NCBI GenBank assembly: GCA_030280995.1
Contig: JASXTE010000008.1
Span: 2,561,001-2,625,000, forward strand
Length of the DNA stretch: 64,000 bases
Direction of reading: 5' to 3'
DNA from: Hemileia vastatrix
Lineage: Eukaryota; Basidiomycota; Pucciniomycetes; Pucciniales; Zaghouaniaceae
Below, piece after piece: positions 32,989 through 43,957 of the stretch. A program made the position numbers and the translations under genes. Positions within the stretch are counted from its first letter, which is position 1; every line of letters begins with the position of its first letter. Below the pieces are notes generated by a model, which saw nothing but the letters and a program-made list of their open reading frames with translations, did not search any database and was not told where the DNA came from.

Positions 32989-35265
32989 ATGTCAAGTCTC
33001 AGATGTGTTGGACAGTTCTCAATAATGATCGATCAAATTTATATGAATGCAATTTCAAGATTTCAAAACTCACCAACCCCCATGATTTTACAGCAAGGCC
33101 ATTTGAATGTTCATATTTTTGGACTATTTGAAGAAAGAAAACCAGCCCTTGTCGGTAATCTTTCTCAAGTGCAGAGTCAGCACATTGGACCACTATAGGG
33201 TGACATTGGGTCTGGATCTCACCATTTAAACCAAAGAAGTGCCTTGAATCCTATGAAGCCTTTCTATTTTCATGCTTAATTGGTTCCAGTTTTTGGTAAT
33301 CAGTATCAACTTTGGGGATGCCTCTTTTCTTCAAGTACACTAATCAGTCTTGCTAAAGAAGCATTTTCTTCTGCTCAAATTGATATATGTCCGATCCTGA
33401 ACTACAACTCCACTATCTTTTTTAATATCCTGAATGTAATTTTTGAAGGCTCTTTCCAAATATCTCAGAGTACTCAAGATTGGAAAGCTGATCAACTTAT
33501 CCGAGGAATCAAAACAGTTCTCAAAACACATCAACTTCAAGCAATAAATTTTATGATTGACAATGAACAAATTTTAAAAGAAAAGTTGGATATCATGTGG
33601 AGGCACCAGGACAACCATTGGCTTAGAGCTGGATTTGATGACTATAAAGATCAGTTTCATAACAATCAATTAACCCCTGAAAGAAACGGGTAAATACTTG
33701 CTGATGATATGGGTTTGGGAAAGACGCTTTCAACTCTTTCTCTTATAAGTGCAACTCAAAGTGAAGCAAGAAAATTCCAGGTATCAGAAAATCAAGAAGG
33801 TATTAATCAGAGTTCAGCCACACTGATTATATGCCCCCTGGCAACACTATTGAATTGGATCAATGAAATAAGTGTGCACTTTGAAGATAATGCGCTTCCT
33901 TTCAAGGTTCTTTATGGGAAGGATTGTCAAAATACTAAGGTCAATGAGCTACAGGACACTGCTATTGTTTTAAGGACCTATGAAACAGCTAGCCTAACAA
34001 TGTCAAAAAATCAAAGTCATAAAAAGATACCGGTGACTCAAAATCTCTTTTGGTATAGAAATTTTTTAGATGAAGCTCAGTTATTGCCCATTTTTATATC
34101 TAAAACTTAAAACATAATTTTTGTAATCAATTTTTATAAATATTCTTTTAGTTACATTAAAAATCCTTACTCGCACAGGGCTCAAACAATATTTGACTTG
34201 GAATCCCAACACCGACTATGCTTGACTGGAACTCCACTTCAGAACAGGCCCACTGACCTTCAAAGTCTCATATTTTTTCTTAGAATCGAAAAGTGGCAAG
34301 AAGACTGGTTATTGAAGAAATTCCTTTTTCCAGGTTTGCAAAAAGGAAAGGCTAATTCTATTATATCAATCAATCACTTAATGAAAGTCATAAGCCTATG
34401 TAGAACAAAGGATGCAATTTTGTCTCTTCCAAAATTAATTCAAAGGGGGATATCGGTTCAATTAGCAGATCCATGGAGGTCTAAACTTGATTTGCTTCAA
34501 GAAGGATTCACTGAGCAATATGGGCCCTCCAGAAGCACTGACATCCCTTGGGACTCATCTGAGTTTCTAAGAAAGCTGATGATTTTAAGAAAATTCTGCA
34601 ACCATCCAATTTACAAAAATCTGGATGAAACTCCAACTTTTGATTTCACCTGGCAGCATTCCGCAAAGATTTGTCATCTTATAGGCCACTTAAAAAACTT
34701 TTTGCCTGGTGAAAGGGGTATAAATTTTCCAAAAGCTGTTATATTCTCCAACTTTGCAGAATTTTTGCAGATGTACATGATTCTATAATGAATTGTTTTA
34801 CAAAATTGTGTTGGCTTATTAAAAACAATTTTCTAATATTTCAAAATAGAATAAAAATGGCTTTAGATGACCACAATATAAGGTATACCCAGCTTATGGG
34901 TGAACTCAGCAGGACAAAGCGAGACAAAAATATGCATGAATTTCATTTTAATAAAAAATGCCAAGTTTGGTTGGAACAATTCAGGCTGCAGGAGTGGGTA
35001 TAGATCTCAGGTGTGATCAAAATGTATATATAATGGTGAGCTCAATGTCTTTTATTTCATATTAAGAACAAAAATATTAAATTTTTTATATGTTCAATGT
35101 TGAAATAGGAGCCAAATTGGAATCCAGCAGTTGAACAGCAGGCTGTTGATTGGCTGTATAGAATGGGGTAGCAAAATGAAGTAAATGTTTTGAATTATTT
35201 TTTACAAGGAAGTATAGAATTAAGCATGTATAAGATTCAAAGGAAAAAAATGGAGCTAACAATGT
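32989..35265 (+). pseudogene. SNF2-family ATPase (Rad5/Rad16-like), decayed
   Basis: Reading through stops at 33198, 33277 and 33693, the frame shows ILADDMGLGKT (Walker A, 33694-33726), ATLIICPLATLLNW (motif Ia), an Asp-Glu-Ala box near 34070, LCLTGTPLQN (motif III, near 34215) and ILRKFCNHP (34585-34610). A 72-bp intron (34080-34151) turns DEAQ into DEAH followed by YIKNP when removed. Further introns fit at 34773-34849 and 35036-35108. The helicase C part reads YTQLMGELSR, AAGVGIDL (after a frame change near 34975), EPNWNPAVEQQAVDWLYRMG and then a stop where family members have Gln. Such ATPases remodel chromatin or DNA. This copy is dead; whether it belongs to the surrounding transposon is inference. 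Confidence 0.85.
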
Positions 35266-35399
35266 AAGCCAAATTTCATTTCTATAAATTATAATGATAA
35301 TAGTAATCATTAAAATTATGTTTTTGTTTTCAAGGCTAAGTGTCCCAAACAGTGGAAATGAAGAGTATGAGTGTGCAAACCTATTATTAAGGGAGTTTG

Positions 35400-36460
35400 T
35401 CAATCACTCACATTAGAGGAAGAAAGAATTTCAAGGAGAGCAGGTAAATTTATGGGATCTTGAGGATTTAAAAGTCTGAGTTGTTGAGAATTTAGAGATG
35501 CAAGATATAAGGGAGAATAACAGTCATTCGGAGAACCCTGGGGGACATGAGAAGGATTAAGGTTAGGGGATAATGTTGATACCAAACTGATTCTTTTGTA
35601 CAAGGCCAAGTCCTTTAGCACACTTCCAGAGTAGGTTGAAGTATCTCAAATATCAAAGTGTTGTTGGTCAAGATATTGTGCAACTTTAGAAAAATCTTCA
35701 GACCTCCATTGCATTAAGATACGTCTTAATTATCCATCATTATCGATTTTGGTGTCTGAACAACACTTGATGTTTGTGAAAAGGTTGTGAAAAGTTTCAC
35801 AATGTGGAAGTTGTTTAAGAAGTTTATTTTGGTTAACTGAATTATAAGAATCTTTGTTATTTGAAATAAAGGTCATAAATAAAAACGGTTGAAAAAAAGG
35901 GGATTTTCATACTTTTTTTTATTCTATATTTATGCTTTCTCACTTTAATTATTTCTTGAGAGCTATGAGAATCCTTCCCAAGTCTTAATTTATCAGCATG
36001 ACCTAAAAACCAACGGTGAAGAACTCCCATTTGATTTGAGAAGCTAATTTGAGTTGAGTCAATTGGATATGCAATCAAATTATTGGTTTTTCAGGCATTG
36101 TCCCAGTGTTTAATGAGAATATTTTCCAAGACCTGGTTCCATTTTTCATACCAATCTAGGTTCCAAGCAAAAGTTGACCCTGGGAAACCACACATGTAAA
36201 GGTGGTCAATAAAAGATTCACGGAAAATTGGTGGAAACTTTTCCAAAACCGCTGAATTTGATTCTGGATGAGGTAGTTCAAAGGTGATGTTGCAAGAATT
36301 CATGTCGAATGATGAAAATCTGTCTAATTGCTCTTCAGTAGGGTTTTGTTTCCATCCATTTGATTCTGGTGACATATCCAAAAGTGAACCACAAAAATTG
36401 TGTATAGATCTACAAAAGTGAGAATTGAATGGAGGCGAAGTCTCATTAAAAATTCTATTA
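35400..36460 (-). pseudogene. Gene X, 3' part (unrecognised protein, interrupted by Harbinger-like copy 1)
   Basis: Minus-strand coding sequence that continues from a short 5' piece at 42883-42820 on the far side of the element at 36461-42819. It reads CGSLLDMSPESNGWK, FELPHPES, FPPIFRESFI and FGFP-like CGFPGST, WNQVLENILIKHW. After one TGA it continues with QMGVLHRWFLGHADKLRLGK, an intron (about 35965-35852), and a C-terminal part ending at 35400 with two more stops. The total is about 390 residues. I do not recognise the family; no catalytic motif is evident. It points away from the SNF2-like gene's 3' end (convergent). Confidence 0.6.
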
Positions 36461-36550
36461 GGGGGTGTCAGTTCTGGAAAATCCACACTTAAATTAAGTG
36501 CGGATTTCAAACCAAATCAGCACTTAAAGTTTGAAAAAAAGTCACTTATT
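36461..36550 (+). repeat. Left TIR and subterminal repeats of Harbinger-like copy 1
   Basis: GGGGGTGTCAGTTCTGG followed by AAATCCACACTTA, AAGTGCGGATTT and AAATCAGCACTTA words. The right end (about 42730-42819) carries the same words in inverted order. Confidence 0.8.
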
Positions 36551-36816
36551 TCAAAAATGGGTGTCAGTTATGACCTCAAATCAGCACTTTTTTCCCGTTT
36601 TTTTTCACAACCACATGTTGGCCACAAAACATCCCTTCCTTTCTTACCCCATCCCTGTCAAATGTGACACACTGACCTTCCTGGCTACCTACCCATCAAT
36701 CCTCAGCACACACCCCTTCCTGACATTTTCAACATTTTGACCAGGCATGTTTACATTCTTTTTTACTTATTTCTTCTACCTCTCAATCTTTTTTCTTGTT
36801 ATGTGCCAGTTTCATA

Positions 36817-38131
36817 ATGCCTCCCAGACATTCCAAATCTCAAAAGGTAACTCAAAAATCTGCTTTGTCACAAAAGTCTCCTCGTAAAGAAAGCCCTACA
36901 CCTGAAAAATCAAAGTCAGGTTCAGGTCAGCTTAAAAAGGATGATTATCTCATCATAATCAACTTCCTTATAATAAAATCAAATTTTGAAGCATGTTTTG
37001 GATGTGACAAGTCCACTTGTATTGGACGTCCACCTTCTTCAAAGGTTAATGGCTAATTATTGATGGCCAATGAAGTAAGGAAGAAAACAAGGGGGAGAAT
37101 CGATATCAATCCTAAACAAATGAAGGAGAGATTTAAGAGTTACCAATCAAAAAATAAAAAGGCTCATCACGCTGCAAATGAAACTGGCTTTGGTATTGAT
37201 GATGATGATTTGGAGATTGGAATTACTACTGTTTCCAAAAAGCTCAATGTCATTTGTCCTTTCTATGAGGAAATGGATAATCTTTTTGGCTCCCGAGTTG
37301 ATGTAAACCCTTGGTTTCTACACGATACTACTAAGCATATACCCTCTGGATCTCAACCATCAATTAATCCTCCTGAAATACCTGTACATCAACAGGATCA
37401 ATCCCCTCCACCTTCTAACCATAGTTCAGCTGAAGATGATCCCGACTATCAAGCAGAACAATTATATCGCAGCAGATCTGAATCCTCAGAGGCCCAAAAT
37501 TTAAATGTATGTTTACTTTTTGTTTTTTCTTCAATTCTTCTCTGAATTTCTCTTTCATGCTAGTCTCCTCCTACTCAAACTCAATCTCCATTAAATAATC
37601 TCAATTCTGAAAATGTGAATCCCACTTTAGAAGCTGCTTTAGATGAACTTCCTAAAGCCTCTTGTTCAAACTCCAAACTAAAGCGTCGAGCCTCAACTTC
37701 AATGAACTTGAACCATCTATTAAAACGTGGTAATACTTCAACAAGCTCAGTTGGCTCCCTTGAGGATTATTTTGAAAAAAAAGATATAAGTAAGATTTGT
37801 TTACTATATATCTTAATCATTAACTCATTTATTTATTTATTTCAATTTAATTTTCTCAGCAAAATCAACTATTGCGAAAAATGCCCTTGACTTTGAGAAG
37901 ATGAAGTTTGATCATATGCTAAGGAAAGATCAGCAAGCCTTAGATTTGGAAGAAAAAAAATTTGAGGCAGAGAAGATGGAAAGATTAAATGACCGTCAAT
38001 TTAAAAGAGAAATGGCTACTTGTGAATTGGAAAAACAACAGAGTTTTATAACAAAAAATTTCATTATGGAATGTGTAAAAAATGGCCAATCTTATGAGGA
38101 CATTAAAAAATTACTTGACCTTTTCAATTGA
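36817..38131 (+). pseudogene. Myb/SANT-like Harbinger partner protein, copy 1 (one nonsense codon)
   Basis: Exons 36817-37506, 37564-37789 and 37860-38131 have the same lengths (690, 226, 272) as in copy 2. Residues ~38-110 have the pattern of the Myb/SANT-like proteins that accompany Harbinger nucleases (LKKDDYLIIINFL, GRPPSS, NPKQMKERFKSYQSK). A Ser/Pro-rich middle and a charged coiled-coil C-terminus (EEKKFEAEKMERLNDRQFKR) follow. TAA at 37054-37056 replaces the Tyr of copy 2. In known Harbinger systems the partner binds terminal repeats and brings the nuclease to DNA; that role is assumed here. Confidence 0.8.
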
Positions 38132-38139
38132 TAAATTGT

Positions 38140-38680
38140 TTTTCTAGTTAATTTAATTTTGTTTGATTTCTTTTTGGTAATATTTTCTTATATGCTGACT
38201 TATAAAAGGTCTTGAATATAGTACATTATTTTTGACAAATTTTTGAAAATATCATACAATTTTTCTATCTTTACATTCAAGTCAATAAGTTTGCTTATAC
38301 TTTTATTTTGACAAAAAATTGAAATTATAATAAAAATTTTCTATCTTTACTTTCAAGTCAATAAGTTTGCTTATCTAAATACTTCTAAGTCAATATAATT
38401 CAATATCTCTTTTGAAAATTTGGCAATACCCTCCCCTGCATTTTATTGAAACAAGGGGTGGGTACCACCAAATTTTTCTAAGTCATCAATTTCACATGTC
38501 AGATTTAAAAAATTGGCAATACCCTCCCCTGAATTTTATTGAAGTAAAGGGTGAAAGTCATCAAAATTTAATATAGTTACATAAATTAATTAATATATAA
38601 ATAAGATATGTCAAATTTACTACTTTTAAAGTAATGACAATTCCTCATGCCAAAATGCAGATCAAGTCTAGAAACTAGGT
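38140..38680. repeat. Downstream tandem repeats of Harbinger-like element
   Basis: TCTATCTTTAC plus AAGTCAATAAGTTTGCTTAT occurs twice (38267-38372), and a ~85-bp unit containing GGCAATACCCTCCCCTG occurs twice (38420-38570). Copy 2 has the same units at 55850-56080. Homology with copy 2 ends after AAACTAGGT (38680 / 56192). Confidence 0.65.
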
Positions 38681-38880
38681 TTGGGACTTTCCACAGGTAT
38701 AGGCTAGAGGAACCCCATGAAACAAATTAATGTTATCATGATTACCTTTTATACAACACAAGGTCGTTGGCCCATTACTTTAATTTCATAAATTGAAATA
38801 TCATATTTATTTATTAAAAATTTATGGAAGAATATTAAATATTTGGTGACTCTATGAATCCCCATACTTTTTAGATCTAC

Positions 38881-40036
38881 CTAAATAATTTTTAAATTTA
38901 TTACCTTTTTCTTCTTTTTTAACTTGTTTATTTGTTGGATTAACTTTTGACTGATCTGGAAAGAGCAACCGAAATGCATGAAGTCTTGACAAGATTCCAA
39001 ACCTGGAGGAGACTTTGTGGTTTGGTGATTATTGTATGAAGAATTCCAAACTTTTTTGATGATTCCATTTCCTAATCCAAAATTGATTATACATCTATGA
39101 TCCGGGAAATATAATCCATTTCCTTTAATTTTTGCAGGTGATGGAATAGGTTGTCCAGTGATAGGATTAATATATGTGAAAATTCCATAAGTGAGGTAAT
39201 TGGCATCATTTGAGTTGGTGTGAATTCGGTTATGAAATCCAGAATGAGTGATTATAACATTTGAAAACATTAGATATTCACTGCTAATATCTTCCCATTC
39301 AGAGTCGCACCAATTTGGTATTCCAAGTCTCGTAGCAACTTCATGATTTGTTTCAAAAGCTTTATTACAGAGTTTTTTAATTCAAAGAGCAAGAAATGAA
39401 TTAAATGAAGGTAAAGTATTCCATTTTCGAAAATCTTTATCTAATTCAGCTTTAGATAAAGATCTGAGTGAAGAATATATGCCTATTTGACATAAATTCA
39501 GTAAAATGATATTAAAAAATCCAGAAAATTTCTTAAACATACCAAGGGAAAAACCTTTATCAAATCCTGGTCTCCATCCAATACCAATCATGATTCCACC
39601 CAACAAATTCTTATTCCTTAAAGGTAAGCAAACCAAAGCCATTTGATAGAGTGTTATGATGAGATTGCAGAGTTGATTAAATGATTCATCTTTTAATCCA
39701 TTAAAAGAATGGTTTTTGTAAATAAATTGAGGTTTGAAAGTATTATTAATAACAGCTTTAACTTTATCACCTCCAGTTTCAGTTAAATAATGTATATTTT
39801 CAGGTAACGTTTTCCAATATTGTTTTTTTTTCAACTTTAGTTTTATAGTACTTGATTTTTGAAATATGGGCAAATATTTGATCCAAGTGAATTTTTTTTT
39901 AAATTTCTTTTATTTCGATACTGTTCATTTTTGTCAATGTTTTAGATGATGATTGAAAAGAAGTTGAATTTGAAGATGATAATGAAGTTAAAGAAGATGA
40001 GAGTGAGGTAAGTGGTGAATCTGAAGTTAAAGACAT
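38881..40036 (-). pseudogene. TET/JBP-like 2-oxoglutarate Fe(II) dioxygenase inside Harbinger-like copy 1
   Basis: Minus-strand reading from an ATG at 40036 gives a Ser-rich N-terminus, then an A-run frame change near 39890, then one long frame to 38881 with a single TGA near 39380. Landmarks resemble the fungal TET/JBP group: GGIMIGIGWRPGFDKGFSLG, NRIHTNSNDANYLTYGIF (candidate metal-binding His and acidic residue), GLYFPDHRCIINFG with VWNS next, and NNHQTT (second His) followed by FGCSFQIS. Those enzymes oxidise 5-methylcytosine or thymine in DNA. The usual HxD looks altered to HTN or HxxxxD, and the C-terminal Arg seems to be His, so activity is doubtful. Fungal TET/JBP genes are best known from KDZ transposons. 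A separate nested origin is possible, but no inner repeats were seen. Confidence 0.68.
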
Positions 40037-40259
40037 GTATTTTTCTAGTTAAAAATTTGTTACTTTTCAAACACCCAGAATTATACATTAAAAAAAACAC
40101 TCACTTAATTTAAATTAAAAAAAATCCTCAAAAGACTAATAAGAATTTTTTTTATTTCACTTAAACTTGATGAATATTTTTCTCTAAAATTAAAAAAACC
40201 AAAAAAAAAAATCAAAAAAAAAGTCAAAAAACTGGGAATTTTTTCAATTTTTTTATCAC

Positions 40260-40800
40260 TTCCCCATTCCCCTAAACTCCCCGCTCCAAACCCCTTGTAA
40301 AAACCCCCCCTCCAACCTATTCACATCCCCTTTTAAACCCCTCCAAACCCCCTTCCAAACCTGCCTTCAATCTGCCCCAAACCTCCCCTCAATGTTACTT
40401 AACAATTGTTAGCAATCGTTCATTAACTTAACGAATTGATAGCAAATTGTTAAGGAACCTTTAAGGGGGGGGTAGGGGGGTTTTGAGGGGGGGTTTTGAG
40501 GGGGATAGGAGGGGGGGTTAGGAACTGATTGAAGGGGGGTTTGGAAGGGGGGTTGGAGGGGATGATTGGGAGAGTTTGGAGTGTATTTGGAGGGGGGATT
40601 CAGGGGATTTGGAGGGGGGTTGAAGAGGAATGAGGGGAGGAAATGAGGACACCAACAAGGGGGAGAAAGGGAGAGATGAGACCAAAGAGGGAGATAAGAG
40701 AGGTTAGAGTGAGCCAAGGAGGGGGGGAAAGGGGGATGTATCCATTCCAAGGAGAGGGTAAAGGTGGGAAAAAGCCCAGGCCAAGGGGGGATAAAGAATA
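40260..40800. repeat. C-rich then G-rich low-complexity tract
   Basis: C-runs at 40260-40390 and G-runs of 4-8 at 40465-40735 flank an A/T palindromic patch (CAATCGTTCATTAACTTAACG). Copy 2 keeps the G-rich part at 57075-57357. Proline-rich frames here are low-complexity artefacts. Confidence 0.7.
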
Positions 40801-41266
40801 GGATAAATGAGAGAAAAGAGGGAGAGAGAGAGAGAGAGAGAGAAAAAAAAGGTTAATTTTACCTATAAAATTAAAAAAAAACCACTTACAAAAAAAAACA
40901 AAAAGCAAAAACAAAAACCCAAAAAAACATTAAAAAAAATTAGCAAAAAATTAAGTAAAAAAGATAAAATGACTTACCTGGAGAGATGAGTTTAGAAAAA
41001 AGAAATATAAGTGAAATTGTTTGAGTGATGTAAGAAGAGAGGAGAAAACAGATATGAGTGAATAAAAAAAAGAGAGTGACTGAAAAAATATGCATTTGCT
41101 GAAAATATGTGATTTCATGTTGAGTTGATGAAAGAAAACACAGAGAGATAAAAAAAAATAAGACTTTAACAGCAAATTCAAAAACCCAAAAAATATGCAA
41201 AAAGTTTTACCATTCTCAGTGAATAACACATGCAAATTGATCATTTGAAGAGAATGAAAAAAAAAA

Positions 41267-42533
41267 TTAAAATTGCGTTGAAAAATGTTGGAGTGTTATT
41301 GGAAGAATTTTAGCCCTTATACTAGTTGATTGAGAAATAAAAGTGTTGGATATAGTTGGAGGTGAATCAACTTGTTCATCTTCATACAGCTCTAACCATT
41401 GATCTTTGAGGTCAGCAAGTAGGTTATGAAGTATAGTGCAACACAGAATCCAGTTGATCACTGCCTCCATTTCAGATTTATTTCTAAGAGGGCTTCTTAA
41501 TTCCCTTAAACTAGAAAAACGGCCTTTCAAGATTCCAATAGAATGTTCAATACGGACTCTTGACTTTGCCAAATGATTGTTGAACTTGGCATTTTGACTG
41601 TCTTCTGAAGCTGCTCCCCAAAAAACAGGAAGTACATACTTTCCATTCACATAAGAAGAATCTGCAAGAAGATACAGATCTTCATCAAAGAATTTTTCAG
41701 GTTCATTTGAAAATTGAATTCTTTGGAAGACGTAGGAGTCATGACATGAGCCAGGATAGCCAGCGAAGAATGATATAAATTTTTTTGTTTATGTCACATA
41801 TAAGCTGAACGGAAATTGAATATCTATAAAGAAGATATATTTGTTTGTGTTAGTTTCAAAGAGAATGAAAGGAGTTAAAAATAATCTGCCTCTTTTTATG
41901 GTCAAAGTAATTGTTTCCACCTTGAGCAGGTTTCTGGCTCAAAGGAATAGTAGTACCATCAACAAAACCAATACATCCTGGGAAGCCCTCTGCTTGCATA
42001 ACCTGAGATGATTCAAGTTGCTCTTCTTTTGTTGGCCAGGTGAGAAGTTGAGATTCCAAGGAGTTGATGGCAGTGATACATTGTTTGGTATAAGTGTTAA
42101 CTGAACCATACCCTAAATCAAAGACATTTTCTAAACGTTTCAAAGCGGCTCCATTACCATTTGAACCCAAACGACATAGTGTGATGGCCAATTGAATTGA
42201 AGGATGTCGTTGTTCTTTTTGAGAATTATTGTGAAATATGGGATGATCCTGAATAAACTCAAGAAATTTAAGGAAACATTTCTGAGAAGTCCTGAACAGC
42301 TGTCTAAAACTGGGTGTAGATAGTTTAAGAAGTGTTTGGATGGTGTACTTGGGGGTATGAAGTACTTGAGGCTTTCTGGGAAAAAGGTAATGTTTTGTGG
42401 CCATTTTTGATAAAAAGAAAAAATCTTCTTCTAGATCAGAATCAGAATCACAATCAGAGTCCAAGAGCAGTTCAAGAGTTATGAAAGTCATTGCTTTATG
42501 TAATTTATCAAGATTTGAAAGTGAGGAAGGCAT
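41267..42533 (-). pseudogene. Harbinger-type DDE nuclease (HARBI1-like), one frameshift
   Basis: The ATG at 42533 starts exon 1 (to 41890). It contains a conserved N-terminal helical region (LSTPSFRQLFRTS, QLAITLCRLGSNGNGAALKRL) and the first catalytic Asp in GFVDGTTIPLSQKP. An intron at 41889-41824 starts GC and ends AG, and its removal joins DHKKR to YSISVQLICD. A frame change near 41773 follows, then FAGYPGSCHDSYVFQR, LLADSSY (second Asp, near 41660) and RVRIEHSIGILKGRF (Glu, near 41545). This is the DDE order of PIF/Harbinger nucleases, which cut and insert the element. All three acidic residues are present; only the frame change and possibly the GC donor are defects. Confidence 0.88.
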
Positions 42534-42819
42534 AAATCTTATATGATATGATATGAAGATGTAAATGATGTACAATGTTTTGAGTTATTCAGTGTTATGC
42601 TGCGGAGTGCTGCGTATGAATGGGATGATGCTGACAAATCAGTGAAATGGGACTTGATGGTGAAATCAGCACTTTTGGTTGAGAAAGTGCGGATTTGAGT
42701 GAAATAAGTGACTTTTTTCACTTTTGAAATCCACCAGTATTGGGGCTAGTGTGTTTCAGAAATCCGCACTTATTTAAGTGCGGATTTGTAAGTGCGGATT
42801 TGCCAGAACTGACACCCCC

Positions 42820-42883
42820 TATTAAGTGTTTGTGTGTTTGTGGGCAGGTTTCCAAGAGGAAAGTAAGAGCTACTAGGGTTCAT
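42820..42883 (-). pseudogene. Gene X, 5' piece
   Basis: ATG at 42883 gives MNPSSSYFPLGNLPTNTQTL up to the insertion point. Removing the Harbinger-like element and one TATTA copy continues the frame straight into the 3' part at 36455 and below. Confidence 0.6.
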
Positions 42884-43957
42884 AAAGAATTAGATTAAGA
42901 AAGTGTTCAATTAAATTAAACAAAGAGGAAGGATAAATTTTTGAGCTCCAAAACTTTATGATCAAAGTTGATTTAAGGAGAAATATCACAAAAATTAAGA
43001 ATAAGAAATATTTCAACTTTATGGCATTATAATATGCATAAATTATATTTTTATATGCAATTTGAACTCAAAAGGAATGGTATAAAATGAAGAGAATGAT
43101 TATGTGATAAAAGCAGACTCATTTGAGAAACGTATTTTTTTTTCTTTTCAAAAAATTCTTCCACAAAAATAATTTGATAAATGTGAGGCTATGTTCATTT
43201 TTTGATTACCAAAAAATTATTTTTGGTCCAATATGATAGTAATACATATTCCATTGAGTAATTTTTGCTCAACCTGAATAAATAGACTAGAGTGTCACTT
43301 CATCACATTTATGTATGAAAATTTATACAAGGTTTCAACTTTTTTGTAATGCTTTAAGGTTTACACTTTTGTAGCATCTATTATTTGAGTATTTTTTTTT
43401 TTCTTAATGGAAAATTCTACCTTGTACAGACCAATTTTCAAAGTGAAAGAAATATGTTTGTGATTGTTTTTTACAAAATATTAACCTTATTTTTGGGTTT
43501 AACTTTGATTTTTGGGGTAATTTTTTAAATAATTATGTTAAAAATATTGATTAATTTTCTTATGGTCCATAACTAAGAATTTTTATCAAAATCAAAAAAT
43601 TATAGGGTAGTTAGATATAACTCAGAAGGCATTTGATAGAAAAATAATTAAGATGCTGGTGCGTACAATAGAATTTTTCCTATGATAGAAAATATTCTGA
43701 TAAACATGCATGCATTGTTGTACAAATGCAGAGAGTATACATAATATAAATAAAGTAGACTGCATAACTTTTAATTAATATATAATTTATCTGATTAAAA
43801 ATTAAACATTTAAACTTAAATAATATCAACACATATTCCATCATATTCTTTTGATAAAAAAATGTAGCTTATATTAGCTAGTGCTTTTCAGAAAAAGGAA
43901 TACCTTCAATCGGTAACTTCCAATAGCTAACTTATTCCTACAATTATCACAATTACA
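42884..43957. other. AT-rich gap, no gene seen
   Basis: Lies between the divergent gene X and tnp2-type gene and would hold both promoters. No clear TATA box or repeat could be assigned. Confidence 0.5.

Larger units (their letters stand above)
36461..42819. mobile_element. PIF/Harbinger-like DNA transposon, copy 1 (with TET/JBP-like gene)
   Basis: Terminal inverted repeats start GGGGGTGTCAGTTCTGG at both ends, over about 30 bp, and are followed by several AAATCCGCACTTA words in both orientations. Flanks are TATTA on both sides (36456-36460 and 42820-42824). Inside are a Myb-like gene (+), a TET/JBP-like gene (-), a G-rich tract and a DDE nuclease (-). The element is 6359 bp and lies inside gene X, after codon 21 or so. 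Confidence 0.9.

Noticed and set aside
35086..35403. Minus-strand frame of 105 codons
   Set aside because: It overlaps the last SNF2 exon on the other strand and is explained as a shadow.
40409..40989. Long proline-rich or lysine-rich open frames
   Set aside because: They arise from G-, C- and A-run low-complexity DNA and are not shared as frames between the two Harbinger-like copies.
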